This document shows positions 30,101 through 42,699 of a stretch of DNA of 64,000 bases, piece by piece. Every line of letters begins with the position of its first letter. The stretch's first letter is position 1. The DNA lies in the NCBI GenBank assembly GCA_037957365.1, contig JARHVA010004229.1:1582988-1646987 (forward strand), read 5' to 3'. The position numbers and the translations under genes were made by a program. A model generated the notes under the pieces. The model was not told the DNA's origin. It did no database searches and saw only the letters and a program-made list of their open reading frames with translations. The DNA is from Torreya grandis (lineage: Eukaryota; Streptophyta; Pinopsida; Cupressales; Taxaceae).

Positions 30101-30855
30101 AATAACCTCTTGATTGAATTCTACATTATTCATCTCATCAAATAATTTATTGAGACACTTTGGCACTATATATCCATGACCTATTTCATGTTCCCAAAGC
30201 TTAACATTATTCTTCTTTGTATCAACTTTTATATCATCAATTTCATCTTCATATATATGATCAAAACCAAGATTCAAAATTCTATGTCCATGCTCAACGA
30301 CCTATTTATAAATCATATATTCTCTCATGTATTAATCACTTATAATCACATATTTCTTATGTGATTCCATTATTTATTTTACTATAATAATTTATAAAGC
30401 ATCATGGAACTCTAGCTCAACTTTCATAGCTTTATTGGCATGTGAAAGGTCTTCAATCTTTTTTTTTTGTGATTCTAAAACTTATTTAATTTATTTGTCA
30501 AATTTATTTATTTTTATGGGTGATTTACTTTCCCCATCTCTTAAAATTTTCAATGTCATATTCTTAATACTTTTCATGAGGTTTCCCATACCTACATACA
30601 TACACTTAAACATAATATTAGAACATAAAACAAGAGAACAAAATGTCTCCATGAGTTCCTCCTTCATGAACACTCTCTTATTAATTTTAATTAATTTATA
30701 AATTTCTTCTCTTAGCATTTATTTCTTATCATTTTTTTATGTTCTCTTTAATGACAACTCTCTTCAGTAGTCCTACTTCATGGTTCTCACTCAGCAACAC
30801 TTAGATATTCAATCTTATATAGGGTTCTCTTTATTTCTTATTTTTATTCATATTT
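27155..30855 (-). repeat. Second copy of the ~3.7-kb duplication
   Basis: Direct-orientation partner of 23300-27025. Similarity begins near TTGGTAGACTACAAGATGTG (27168) and fades near 30855. By eye, divergence is strong but alignment is continuous across both coding and non-coding parts. No third copy follows. Confidence 0.8.
28800..30720 (-). pseudogene. Unidentified decayed reading frame, copy 2
   Basis: This is the counterpart of the frame at 24990-26990. Open minus-strand pieces read ELMETFCSLVLCSNIMFKCM with YVGMGNLMKSIKN (30491-30718), and NLGFDHIYEDEIDDIKVD with GYIVPKCLNKLFDEMNN (30074-30277). In both copies the longest stop-free pieces cover the same blocks. Further down, KIKEQVLKHHER and NDGHELLTYHD match NDGHELITI of copy 1. 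The function is unknown. Confidence 0.5.
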
Positions 30856-33334
30856 AGCCTTATACGCTGATGGGTGTCATCTATCCCTTCATTTTACCAT
30901 CTTTTCTATTGATGTCATTAAAACTAGGAGTGATATATAAAATCTATCTTCAGTAAGGTTTATGGTTGTAGGCTTACAAGAACGGTTTGGGGGATGTTGA
31001 TCTTCTGAGTGTCTTATCCTAATCTAATCTAATCTAATCTAGAAAATACTTTCTTATGAATTAATAAATAACACATATAAAATTGAGAAACTTATTACTA
31101 TAAATGAAAGTAATCTATCTTTTCAAAATAAAACATAATGCTAAAAGGTAAGCACACTACTGTGAGGAAAACACACTATTGAAAGGTAAACACAATCCTC
31201 AAAGAATTTAATTTAATCTAAAATTTAAAGATAATTCCCTAAAAGTTATAATACTAAACACACTTATAATTGGTAAAACTATAAACACATTAAAAACATA
31301 AAATATCATACAAATACATTCTTAATTCCTAAGGAGAGTAGGCCCTTGCTCACCTTAGGAATAGAAATGTAAATAGACTCATTAATTACAAACTATAGAC
31401 ATCTTTACTAATTGATAAAAGTAAAATACATGAATGGTGATTTTAATTTTTAAACTTTTATTATTGTATCAAACTATCAACTAAACAATTCAAAAACTCA
31501 ACAAATACACTACAATATTCTATGACATAGATATCTACCTATATACACTGCTACAACTGTAGATCCCTAGATCTCAATAACTAATCTTCTTATAAAAAGA
31601 CCAATATTCCTAATTGTACTAGATCTTAAGATAATATATTGATGGTTCAAATAAAAATAAACACGCATTGTCAAAGAACGGTTGAATCATGATATCCACT
31701 AATAATCTACTAAGAATACCATATTAGATCTATTGGATCGATTGTATCTAAACTACTTCTAATATATAATCAATATAAAAATATAATAAATATATTTATA
31801 GATTATTATATATGGTAATATTATAAATATAAATTTACCAAATGTTATTCATTCATTTTGAAAAAATATGAAAGCATCTATCTTCAATGTTGCAGGTTTA
31901 GAATTTGAATTAAGAGAGACTATAGATCTATTTATGTAATTGTAGTAGAGTCTGTGACAACATGCTTTAGGGGTGTTTGGTGCTAAGGGAGTATGTAGAA
32001 AGGCCATCATGCTGGTATATATGAGTGAATATTTTAGTGGAAGATGGAAGGTTTTTCAACAAGTAGGTATTTACATCTAAGTGAGTTTGTAGCTACTGGC
32101 TGAGTCTATAACTATAGAGTGGGTGAGTTCATAACTACTAGTTGAGTCTATAACTAGTCTAAAATTGACCATGTGAGTCTTTAGCTTACCAAATAGATAT
32201 ATATCTCACTATATATGTCAAAATATTCCATGTGGATTGACTCATGAGAAATTAAATATCATCCAAAAGGTCTTTATTCTGTATTACTATTTTATTGTTT
32301 GTATGTACATAAAATTTAGAAACTAAACATGTAAAGAGTTAGACTAAAGTGACAAAATCAATAACTTATAATTTAAATGTAATAATCAAGATAGATCATC
32401 TATTTAATACATTAAGATTATAATCCTAATATATTTTAAATGTTCAGTCTAGAGGAGATATAATTGGGGAAAGATGAATGAAATTGATGGTAAAAATGAG
32501 TCATATTTTGGACTCATCATTTCCCCCACACTTTACCTTTTGAAATTCCCTTTGCAAAATCATCATCTTATCCTCTCATAACTATGAGTTATATTTTATT
32601 GGTGCTATTTGAGGTCATACACATGGAATTAATCATCTCAATGGTTATCTTATGTACTGGTGAAACCCTTTTAGGTTTGCACCATCTATTACCAAATCTC
32701 AAACTGATCATCTACTTAAGGAGCCCAATTTTGCTAGGATAGAATATGAATAAGGAGGATCAGTGGTATTAATCTAATTCTTATCCAAATATACTCTCTT
32801 CTTACATTGAGCACATCAACATTCATGTCCATTATTACTTGTTATCTCTAGAGGATCCATCTTAGATTAGTTGGGGACATAACCTCACATCTTTTTAGTG
32901 GGACTGTTATTGTATACCAACGTCTTATATTGGTTGTAGATACTACCAAAAAAAAAATTATTGGTAAATAAATCTAAATAAACAATTAAATTATATAAAT
33001 ATTGTAAATAATAATCCTTGATATTTTGATGAATCAAATAGATAGCTTTGAAGTTAACCAGTAACAATCTAGTGGTCTTTGATTTCCATAAATATTTATC
33101 ATGACTATATTTCCATGCTAGTTGTTTATTATAGGTGGATAAAATATCTCTCAAATAAACTTATCCCATATATAAATTAATCATGAATTTATTATATTCC
33201 CCTAATATCATATTGCATAAATAGAATTCACATAGTATATCCTACTATCCTATGGTAAAATCCTAAAAGATGTGAATAAACATAGGGGGGTCCTCAATAT
33301 TGTAGGTAAAATCACATGATATTATTATCAATTT
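30856..33334. other. Non-coding DNA with a short (TAATC) repeat
   Basis: Four TAATC units occur at 31020-31039. Around 32070-32160 the phrase GAGT(T/C)TATAACTA recurs three times. No gene was recognised; an 89-codon open frame at 32885-33154 (minus) looks like chance. Confidence 0.5.
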
Positions 33335-35300
33335 AAACCTATAGAATTTTTCATATAGATATGAACTATAGGAAGGGGAAGGATCTTTATAAGCCATAAA
33401 ATGTTCTCCCATTTGACATGTAGCCTGGAGAATGACTTCAACTTTTTGGGTTTGTTACTTTTCCTTATCTAAGTCTTCCCTTAGTGTTTAAATTTATTTT
33501 TGTAAGCTTTTATTTTGTTTTTTTAGTTATTTTAACTCCAAATAAACTTGATTATTTTTATCTAAATAATCAAAATGGGAGATAATAGTTTGGCAAGTCT
33601 GGTCAGTTGAAGGTTTAGAGTAGAATGAATCTTGATCAAAAAGTTGTTGATGGATGATCAGGGTTTTTTGTTGAGAGTCTTGAAGTTAATGTTTAGAAAA
33701 AAAATATTCTTCTATCCTAGTTATGTATATACAAGAGTATACTATATCCTCATCATACTAAGTGACTTTTTCTTCAAGCATATTAATTTCATTTCTATAT
33801 TCTAGAGTCCTGTCCTTAAAAATATCTAATAAGGAATAATTAATAATATCCTTACATTTAAATTGGTATAAGAGGTCAAAAACATCTATAATTTATTTGA
33901 TTAAGATGGACTTAATGTAGGATAGTACAAGAGTAAGTTACAATTATGATTCTTTTATATAACTAAAAGGTTGTTCTTCTTTAGAAACCATAGGGGCCTT
34001 TCCTTTATTTGATAGAGGTCTAGTATAACTGGTTAGAGAGGAAAGAGAGGATTATGCTACCTAAAATATAATATATTCTATTGTAATTTCTTATTCCTCA
34101 ATGTCTTTTTCAATAGGAACTTCTTTTAATAGTTTAGAGATTGTTGTTGTGACTGGATCTTGCTATAATATTGATGTGTCCTATGTTACTGGTAGAGGAA
34201 AATGAGTGTTTTAACCCAAGTTATCAAAGGTTGTATTGACATATTTTTCCTCATCATAATATGTTATTATGAGATTTTTTTGCCTCTTTTTGGTATTCAC
34301 ATGAGAACTAGGTTCCTCTAAAGTAGTACCCTTCTTTTCATGAATGATGGCCCATAACTATGAATCACCAGATGCTTTAGGTGCCTATATTGTACTTGAT
34401 AAAATGGCATATATAAAATTAAGATTCAAGTGAGACTATCAAGATCTTATTATAAACTTTATCTTAGTTGGAGTCTAATTTTATACTTGAGGTTCATCTG
34501 AGATCTATGCTAAATGATAAGTGTGGCTTATGACCTAGTCTATCTCATTTTAGTGGATGAAAACTTAACCATAGAAGAGGAAACCTTTTCTTTTATTTTT
34601 GGACTTGGGGTTTATTTAGAGGATTTTAGAGGAGGTGTTTAAGGTTGGTTATATATCTTGAAAAGGGCTCTAATTTTGCTTGGATTTGATGTAAAAAAAC
34701 ATGGTGTATGATCTAATGAATAAGCACATGATGTCAAATTAGAGATCACTTATCGGTAGCCAAAACTAAAATGTCCTCATATAGGCATAATGATATGTTG
34801 AATTCTATGTTGGGTCTATTATCTTCCATATTTGAGATGAAGGAGGATCATCATGGCTTCATAACCTAGAACACTTCATTATCCTTTAAAATAAAGTATT
34901 CATGATGCAAAAGGTAGTAGACATCTAAGGTTTTGGTATGGTTTCCCTTGTAATACATTTGGAATTACCTTAATAATTTATGATCATCATTAGATTATGT
35001 AATCAACTCATTAAAAGGGGTTCTTCCCAATAACATCTTATCTCCTTTAGTAATTCCAAAGAATTCACTAATTACTCTATTGGAAACTAGGATTTTGATT
35101 CCCTAAACTATGGTGAAATATTATTCCAGATGTGTTATGAATTCTTTGACCAAATATTCCCTATATTTTTGGAATTTATGTAGAAAAGGAGCCATCTAGC
35201 TTTGTCAAAGATAACTACCAAGATATAATCCTTCATTAACCTTTCTACAAAGTCTAGTTTAGACCTTTTTTTATATCCCATGGTGGTTATATTAATTCTC
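33335..35300 (-). pseudogene. Unidentified decayed long reading frame
   Basis: Minus-strand frames read a protein-like succession over roughly 650 codons, interrupted by stops that mostly could be old Gln or Trp. From 35300 down: KRSKLDFVERLMKDYILVV, then RVISEFFGITKGDKMLLG with RTPFNELIT, then FQMYYKGNHTKTLDVYYLL with HHEYFILKDNEVF, then NMEDNRPNIEFNISL, then SNKGKAPMVSKEEQPFSY, then a heptad-like stretch (EYRNEINMLEEKV and LREDLDKEK) ending near SYLYEKFYRF. The first third loosely resembles plant retroelement proteins of the Athila ORF type or the putative plant transposon protein family, but I cannot confirm it. It lies just downstream of the gypsy integrase on the same strand, so an extra 3' ORF of that element is a fair guess. 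Confidence 0.5.
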
Positions 35301-36098
35301 TAGAGGAAAGGATTAGTTTCTAGATGATAATAATAGTGGAAAAGGAAACACAAATCATAGTAAAACTAAAAATATTTAAAGTGGTCTTTTTATTAACACT
35401 ATCTTAGCAGTTGTTGACATAACGCATAATAATGATAACACAAAATGTGAAAATTTATTGAAACCAACTTGGGAAAGGATGTGATCTTATCTCTTATATA
35501 TTATACCATATAAGCATGGAATTATCATGTGAACTAAATTCCATGTCATCATGATTTGGGGTGATATGGAATTGAGTAGGTAAGTAGTTTGTGCATGTAG
35601 ATTAAAGCTGACATGACACCTTTTTTTATTCATCACTTATCATTATTGATATGACCTTTATTTTGGCATTCTACAGGATGTCCATAGTCTTAATTTACTC
35701 ATACCACCTCCTTAGGGAAAATATGCATGAATCAATGGAAGTTATAGTAACCTAATATAGACAAATAAAATACTTAACATACCTAATCATTCTCAATATT
35801 TTTTTCTTTTCCTACCACCAATTCTAAATAGAGAAACAAATCACGTGTTAGTCTTAGGAAAAGTATATAAATGAACACAATAATGAAAATATTGATTGGA
35901 AGTAATTGATAAAAAACTAATCAGATTATATTATTTTGTAGTTTTATCTATATTTTTTATTTCTTTTTGCCCTTGACAAACCATTGCTAGTTTATACTTC
36001 AAGTCACTTTTTTCAATGCAATATTATCCAACAATTTAGTTTTCTAATTAGCATTGTCAATAGTTTTCTAAAATTGATTTTCACTATCGATTAGTTGT
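35301..36098. other. Non-coding DNA, nothing recognised
   Basis: No frame or repeat with identifiable family was seen between the decayed frame and the inverted repeat. Confidence 0.5.
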
Positions 36099-36218
36099 TC
36101 TAAATATGAAAAAATAATAAGGGGACCAATACTTGGTTTCCTTATTCATATATATATATATATATATAGGAATAAGGAAACCAAGTATTGGTCCCCTTAT
36201 TATTTTTTCATATTTAGA
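36099..36218. repeat. Perfect 49-bp inverted repeat around an (AT)n loop
   Basis: Arm 36099-36147 and arm 36170-36218 are exact reverse complements by eye. They are separated by 22 bases, nearly all alternating AT. The arms carry AAGGGGACCAATACTTGG and its complement. No matching direct repeat or TA pair flanks it, so there is no evidence of a cut-and-paste insertion. It begins 18 bases beyond the stop of the integrase fragment. Confidence 0.93.
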
Positions 36219-36235
36219 CCATCAAGGAGTTGTTA

Positions 36236-37428
36236 TCATGGAAGAACCATGTTCCTCCATGAAAATAACTTCGTTTCTGAGGTTTTAAAAAAAAATTCCT
36301 TATTATTAGGCTTATAATATAGTTTGATTCTATGCCCATTTAACAAAATAGTCTTTTGATTCCATTCTATTATAAATAGTTGTAGTAATTCATTATCAAA
36401 TACTTTTTCTATTTGGTATGAGCCTAGCCATCTTCTTCTCAACTTTCCTTTGAATTTCAAAAAGTTGGATTCAAATAAGAGTGCTCAGTCCCCTTCTTAA
36501 AATTTTCTCTTTTATGTAGGAATTATGCAAACCTTTTCTATAGTGTTTCACCATTTATATCTACTATAAAGCTTCCATCATCATCTCATAAAGATAATTT
36601 AGTTGAAGGATCCTATATTATTATGAATTATTCAAATCAATGTCTACTTCCATTGTTATTTTCAAGGTTTAAAAATTAAACTCAATGGAGAGTAAAGGTT
36701 TGTCACCATACATCAACTCATAATCTAAAAAGATAGTGGTTATACTATAATTAGTGTTGTAAGCCCATACTTCCTATGGTACTTGAGCTGCTTAATCTTT
36801 TATATTATTGATGACTATCTTGGTTAGAATGTTTTCTAGCTCCCTATTGGTAACCTCTACTTAACCATTGGACTATGGATGATAATGGCATGATTTAATA
36901 TGGTTGAATTTGTATGCTTCCATCAAGTGCTTGATCATATTAGACACAAATTTTGGTCCTTGATCTAAGACTATCTCTCTAGGTGCACTAAACTATTGCA
37001 TGATTTTGAAATACAAGAAATTTGTGACCACTTCTCTATTAAAATATAAATCTTAGACATCAGTCCACTTAGTGAAATAGTCTATACATATGAAGAGATA
37101 TTATTTAACTTATGATAAAGGATATATAAGGCCAAAAATTTCTATCCCCCACTTATCAAAAGGTTCTAAAACCGCATAGGGATGAAGAGTCATCTCTACT
37201 GATAGTGTAGGATGTTATATAATTTGACATGGATAATATTGCCTAATGTATTACTTTAATATAAAGGGATGGATAATAATATCCTACTCTTAGGATCTTA
37301 TTCATGGTTCTCTTTGTTGAATAATAACTTCTTCCTAGTTCATCATGATAAGCTCTAATGATGTCATAGGTTTCATTATCTGATACACACCTACAAATGA
37401 CATGATCAGGTCCATATTTAAATAGCAT
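36236..37428 (-). pseudogene. Ty3/gypsy integrase remnant
   Basis: The N-terminal zinc domain is open at 37243-37428: YGPDHVICRC, then YDIIRAYHDE, then SYYSTKRTMNKILRVGYYYP. The core follows: FDKWGIEIFG (near 37131-37151; the usual first Asp is Glu here), IVLDQGPKFVSN (36959-36985, second Asp), and HYHP*SNG*VEVTNREL (near 36837-36880, catalytic Glu kept). The C-terminal part is open at 36236-36460: GKLRRRWLGSYQIEKVF, then LNGHRIKLYYKP. Stops lie at family Gln/Trp positions. No chromodomain follows. It is close to integrases of the Tat/Athila-like plant gypsy group. Confidence 0.92.
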
Positions 37429-37689
37429 GACATTAATCCAATTAAAATAAGATATTTATTTAATTAAAAATTTCCTTTAATTATGAATGAAATTAAAAGG
37501 AAACTTACCTATGGTCAAATAGTTGGCTCTATAAAAAAACCATGGTGTTTCTACAAAAACAAAAAATATTTATTCATTTGGAATTTTTTTTTCAATTGGT
37601 TCCTCATCACTTGCAGTGTTTATCCTAGATGATGTATAATGTTATGAGGTATACCATGCAAAAAAACTTGCACAATAAATTCAAATCAA

Positions 37690-40600
37690 AATATGTATCA
37701 TACAAAAAAAATTCAAAATTTTTATATTAAACCTAACTCAAAATATGCAACACCTCAAATATCTATTAAATCTTTAATAGTGTTATGAATTTCTTAATGT
37801 AATAAAAATGATATGGAAACATGACTCAAAATATGAAACACCACAAATATTTCTAAAATTTGTCCTAGTTTTTTGAATCATGATGCATAATGATAGTGTT
37901 AAAGGAAACATAACATAAAATATGCAACACCCCAAATATTTTAAAAATCTATTCCAATGTTATGAATTGGTTTTTGTAATGATATTAGTATGGGAAACTT
38001 GACTCAAAATATGCAATACCACAAATATTATTTAAATTTTTCCTAGCATTATGAATTATGCCATGCAATGACATTTGTATGGGAAACTAAACTCAAAATA
38101 TGAAATGCCCCAAAAAAAATTAAAATTTTTCCTAGTGTTATGAATTATGTTGTGCAACAAAATTGGTATGGGAAACCTAACTCAAAATATGCAACACAAA
38201 AAATATTTACAATTTTTTTCCAAATTTGTGAAATGTGATGCATGATGAAATTGGTATGAAAAACTAAAATAAAAATATGTAACACCCAAAATATTTTAAA
38301 AATGTGTCCTTATGTTGTGAATTATGACATTTAATGACGTTAGTATGAGAAACCTAACACAAAATATAGAAAAATCCCAGATATTTGTGAAACTTCTCCT
38401 AGTGTAACAAATTACACTAGAAACCTAACTTAAAATATGCAACTCCCTAAATATTTCTAAAATTTATGCCACTATTCCAAATTTTACTGCATAACAAAAT
38501 TCTTATAGCAAACCTGATCCAAAATATGAAACACCCTAAATATTTTTGAAATTTATCTTAGTGTTATGATTTGAAAGGGATAACAAAAAGTTTTTGGGAA
38601 ACTCATTTCAAAAAATGCAACACCCCAAATATTTAATAAAGATGTCTAAGTGTAAAAAATTTTACTACATATGAACATTCGTATAGGAAACCTAAAACAA
38701 AATATGTAACACCCCAAATATTTTGAAAAATTTGTCCCAATGTTGTGAATTGTACCTTGCAATGCCATTGGTATGGAAAATCTAATATAAAATATTCAAT
38801 ACCCCAAATATTTCAAAAATTTGTTCCATTATTACAAATTGTGTCATGTAATGAAATTCTTATGAGAAACCCAACTCAAAATAGGTAACAGTATAATTAT
38901 TCTCAAAAACTTACCAGTGTTTGAATTACACTGCATAATGACAATAGTATGTGAAGATCGAATAAAAATATGCAACACCTAATTTTTTTCCAAAATTTTT
39001 CCCAATATCATGAATTGATATGTAAAATGACATTAGTATGGGAAACCCAATTAAAAATATACAATAGCCCAAATATTTCTAAAATTTTTCTTAGTGTTGG
39101 AATTACATCATGAAACAACATTGGTACAAGAAATCCTATTAAAAGGTAAGACACAAAATTTTTCAAAAATTTGTCTCAATGCTTTGAATTTCACCATGAA
39201 ACAACATTGGTACAAGAAACCCTACTCAAAATATACAACTGCTAAAACATTTTATAAAATTTTTATGGTGTTATAAATTGAGATGTGCAATAATATTAGT
39301 ACTTGAAACCTAACTTAAAATATACAAAACCCTAAATATTTCTTCAATATGTAAAAGTTTTAAAAATTGTGACATGGGGTGATATTGTACCAAAAACCTA
39401 ACTCAAGATATGTAAGACAAATATTTTTGAAATTTGTTACAGTGTTGTAAATTATGTCATGTAATGACATTGGTATGGGAAACCTCACTTAAAATATTAA
39501 ACACCCAAAATATTTATAATATCATTCAAATTATTGTGAATTGTGATGCATAATGATGTTGGAATGAGAAACCTAACTCAAAATATGCAACACCCAAATA
39601 TTTATGAAATTTATCCCAGTGTTGTAAATTATGATGATAAATGACATTAGTAAAGGAAACCTAACTCAAAATATTCAACACCCTAGATATTTCCAAAAAA
39701 ATTAATATTGTTACAACTTACACCATGAAATAACATTGGTACAATAAACCCAACTCAGAATATGAAACATACCTAATATTAATGAAATTTGTGCAAATGT
39801 TGTAAATTGTGATGTGTAATTACATCTGTATAGGAAACTTGACATGAAATATGTAACACTCTAAATATAATTTAAATTTTTACCATTGTTTTAATTATGC
39901 CACATAATGACATTGGTGTATGAAAATTAGCACAAAATATGCAAAACTATAAATATTTGTGAAAATTTTCCTAATGTTGTGAATTTTGTCACATAATGAC
40001 ATTGGTTCGGGAAACCCAACTCAAAATATGTAACACCATAAATATTTCTAAACTTTTCCCTAGTTTTATAAATTATGTTTCATAATAACTTTGGTATATA
40101 TAATTGATCCAAAATATGTAACACATTGAATATTTCTAAAATTTGTCTTAGTGTTGTAATTTATGTTGTGCAACAAAAAGGGTACAGAGAACACAACTCA
40201 AAATATACAACACCCCAAATATTTACATGATTTAACCTAGTGATGAGAATTTATCTACACAATAACATCGGTACAAGAAACTTGGCATAAAATGTGTAAC
40301 CCCCTAAATATTTCAAAAAAATGTCCTAATGTTTAAAATTATACCATGTAATGGCATTGGTATGGGAAACCAGACTCAAAATATGTAACTCCACAAATAT
40401 TTCAAAAATTTGTCTTAGTGTAGAAAATTGTGTCATGCAACAAAATTAATATGGGAAATTTGACTCAACATATGTAACATGAAAAATATTCCTAAGTTTT
40501 CTTTGCATTGTGAATTACACTATGCAATGAAATTGGTACGGTAAACCTAACTTAAATTTAATACACCACACCCAAAATGTTTCAAAAATTTGTCTCCATG

Positions 40601-41227
40601 TTCTAAATTTTGATACGCAACAACATTAGTACTAGAAACCCAACTCAAAATATGTAACTCCCCAAAAAATTGTGAAATTTTCCTAGTGTTTGGAATTGTA
40701 CAGTGCAATGACATTTGTATTGGAAAAAATCTCAAAGTATGTAACACACCAAATATTTTCAAAATTTGTCCTAGTTCTTTTAATTCCATTGTATAATGAC
40801 TTTAGTAAGAGAAAGCATTTATATAAAATAATACAAAACCTTAAATATCTATATAAAATTTGTGTTATAAGTTGCAATAGGTAGCAACACTGATATGGGA
40901 AACTTTACTCAAAATATGCAACACCCCAAATATTTCTAAATTTTTTTTTCAAGTGTTACAAATTATTTTGCACAATTACATCAGTATTAAAAACCTAATT
41001 CAAAATATTAGACATCCCAAATATTTCTTAAATTTTATATAATTTTGGAAATTATGTCATTAAATGACATTAGTATGGGAAACCTAACTCAAAATATTCA
41101 ACACCCTAAATATTTCTAAAATTTGTCCCAGTGTTGTAAATTGTGATACACAACAACATTGGTATGGGAAACCTAACTCAAAATATTAAACACCCAAAAT
41201 ATTTTTGAAATTAGTACCAATGTTGTA

Positions 41228-41269
<42 letters not shown>

Positions 41270-41510
41270 CAACATTTGTAAAGGAAACCAAACTCAAAAT
41301 ATGTAATAATCTAATTATTTCCAAAACTTTTCCCAGTGCTATAAATTATGCCACACAATAGCATTGGTATAACAAACCTAACTGAAAATATGAAACCCAT
41401 ATAATATTTATAAAATTTGTCCTAGTATTTTGAAATGTGACATGCAATGACATATTTATAGAGAACCTAACACAAAATATACAACACCTAGAATATTATT
41501 GAAATCTTGG
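37690..41510 (-). repeat. Satellite array, ~90-bp monomer, about 43 copies
   Basis: The core CTCAAAATATGCAACACC, then CCAAATATTT, then AATTTGTCC, then GTTGTGAATT, then GACATTGGTATGGGAAACC, recurs through the whole stretch. Starts of the AAAATATG phrase at about 37738, 37828, 37917, 38007, 38095, 38184 and 38272 give a period of 88-90 bases. Copies differ from one another by many substitutions, so the array is old. Ninety bases equals 30 codons, and some minus-strand frames therefore look periodic (for example 40547-40789), but the unit length varies and stops recur. It ends within a few bases of the gag remnant. A small inverted outlier lies at 5515-5890. Confidence 0.97.
41228..41264. repeat. 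(GAT)n microsatellite inside the satellite
   Basis: About twelve GAT repeats lie within one monomer at the place where others read AATTATGATGCATAATGAC, so the run probably grew from that monomer's own GATGATG-like sequence. Confidence 0.9.
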
Positions 41511-41514
41511 TTTG

Positions 41515-42524
41515 ATATGAAACTTGGTAGTAAATGCAATCATTGCATTTTCTACATACGTAAGCTTGTTCGATGAAATAAGTTTCATTTCATGATATTT
41601 TAAAATATGACATAAATCATCAAAATATTTAAACTTATTAAAGACACCAGACTCATGTAATGGCTAAATAAAACTTTTCTTAATTCTGTCTTGAATCTAT
41701 TTATCTACCATTGGATTTGTCATTTTGGCCAACATTATTTTTTACCTCAAAACATATTCATAAATAGGTTCAATGGATTCTTGTTTGATCTTAGCAATTT
41801 TTGCATATGACATATTTTTAGTGATGTTAATAGAGAAATGTGATATAAACTTATCCTCTAGAGGTTTGAATTTTTTCATTGATTATATTGGTAAGTCATA
41901 GGACCATCTTAAAGCATAGTCTTTTAGGATCTTTGGAAATAATATGGTAAATTTTTTATCATTTGAATCATAATCAAGGCATGTTGCATAGAAAGATCAA
42001 AATTGTTATTTAGGATCACCATTGACATAATAAAATATGAACTTGGGTATAATAAAACTAGTTGAAAAGGGTGTAAAGATATCTTAGGTGATAGAGGATT
42101 ATGAAATACATCTTGTGAATCAATATAATCAATTGATTTCAAATAATTTTTTTTAATGTTGATAACCTTAGCCTCCAAATCTTGATTAACTTGGAGAAGA
42201 TTTTATAGAGTATAGCCATTTGGATTTAGATTTGAGATTTCATAATCTACCAAAGTGGATGAAAACATCAGTTGTGTTGATGAAGGTATTGGAATGGGTA
42301 ATTGAGTTTAAATATTAATTTTTTCCCATGGAGGATGTATCAATATTTTTATCATCTAAGGGTTCTCTATTATTAAATGTGGATGCCTTAACCTTAGCGT
42401 GTTTATTGACTTCTTCTTATGTAACATGTAAGAATTCATCAATTAATTCTTGATTTGTATTGATATGGTTGATTAAGGATTATTTATCTTTAGTTTTTAA
42501 ATGATATTTCTTAATATTTTTCAT
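41515..42524 (-). pseudogene. Ty3/gypsy gag remnant, element 1
   Basis: The frame seems to begin at the ATG at 42524 (MKNIKKYHLKTKD). Around 42110-41900 it reads HNPLSPKISLHPF, then IIPKFIFYYVNGDPK and ATCLDYDSNDK, which matches the retrotransposon gag domain of plant Tat/Athila-like elements (usual form PLYDGKGDPKxH). FPKILKDYALRWSYDLP, then EDKFISHFSINI, then AKIAKIKQESIEPIYEYVLR continue the domain and end near MKLISSNKLTYVENAM at the array edge. Stops include TAG/TAA in place of Gln or Trp, and frame changes occur near 41930. Gag forms the virus-like particle. Confidence 0.88.
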
Positions 42525-42699
42525 GTTTTATAAATGCAAATAAAGATGCCAAAAGTAATGAAAAAAATCAGATTTATAAATTACTAAAATCAAAAACCCT
42601 AACAGGTTGAAAACCCTAGAGCAAGGTAAGAGTTGCATGAGAAGACATATAGGTTGGGTTCACCAAATTATTAACTATTTTTAGTATTGGTGTGAGGGT

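Noticed and set aside
36099..36218. Inverted repeat as a Tc1/mariner-type MITE
   Set aside because: No TA or other direct duplication flanks the arms, and the terminal bases do not resemble a known MITE end.
40547..40884. Open frames of 64-80 codons with repeating FGVLHIL-like peptides, suggesting a 30-residue protein repeat
   Set aside because: They are the 90-bp satellite read in frame. Unit length varies from 88 to 90 and stops recur in other units, so no long repeat protein exists.
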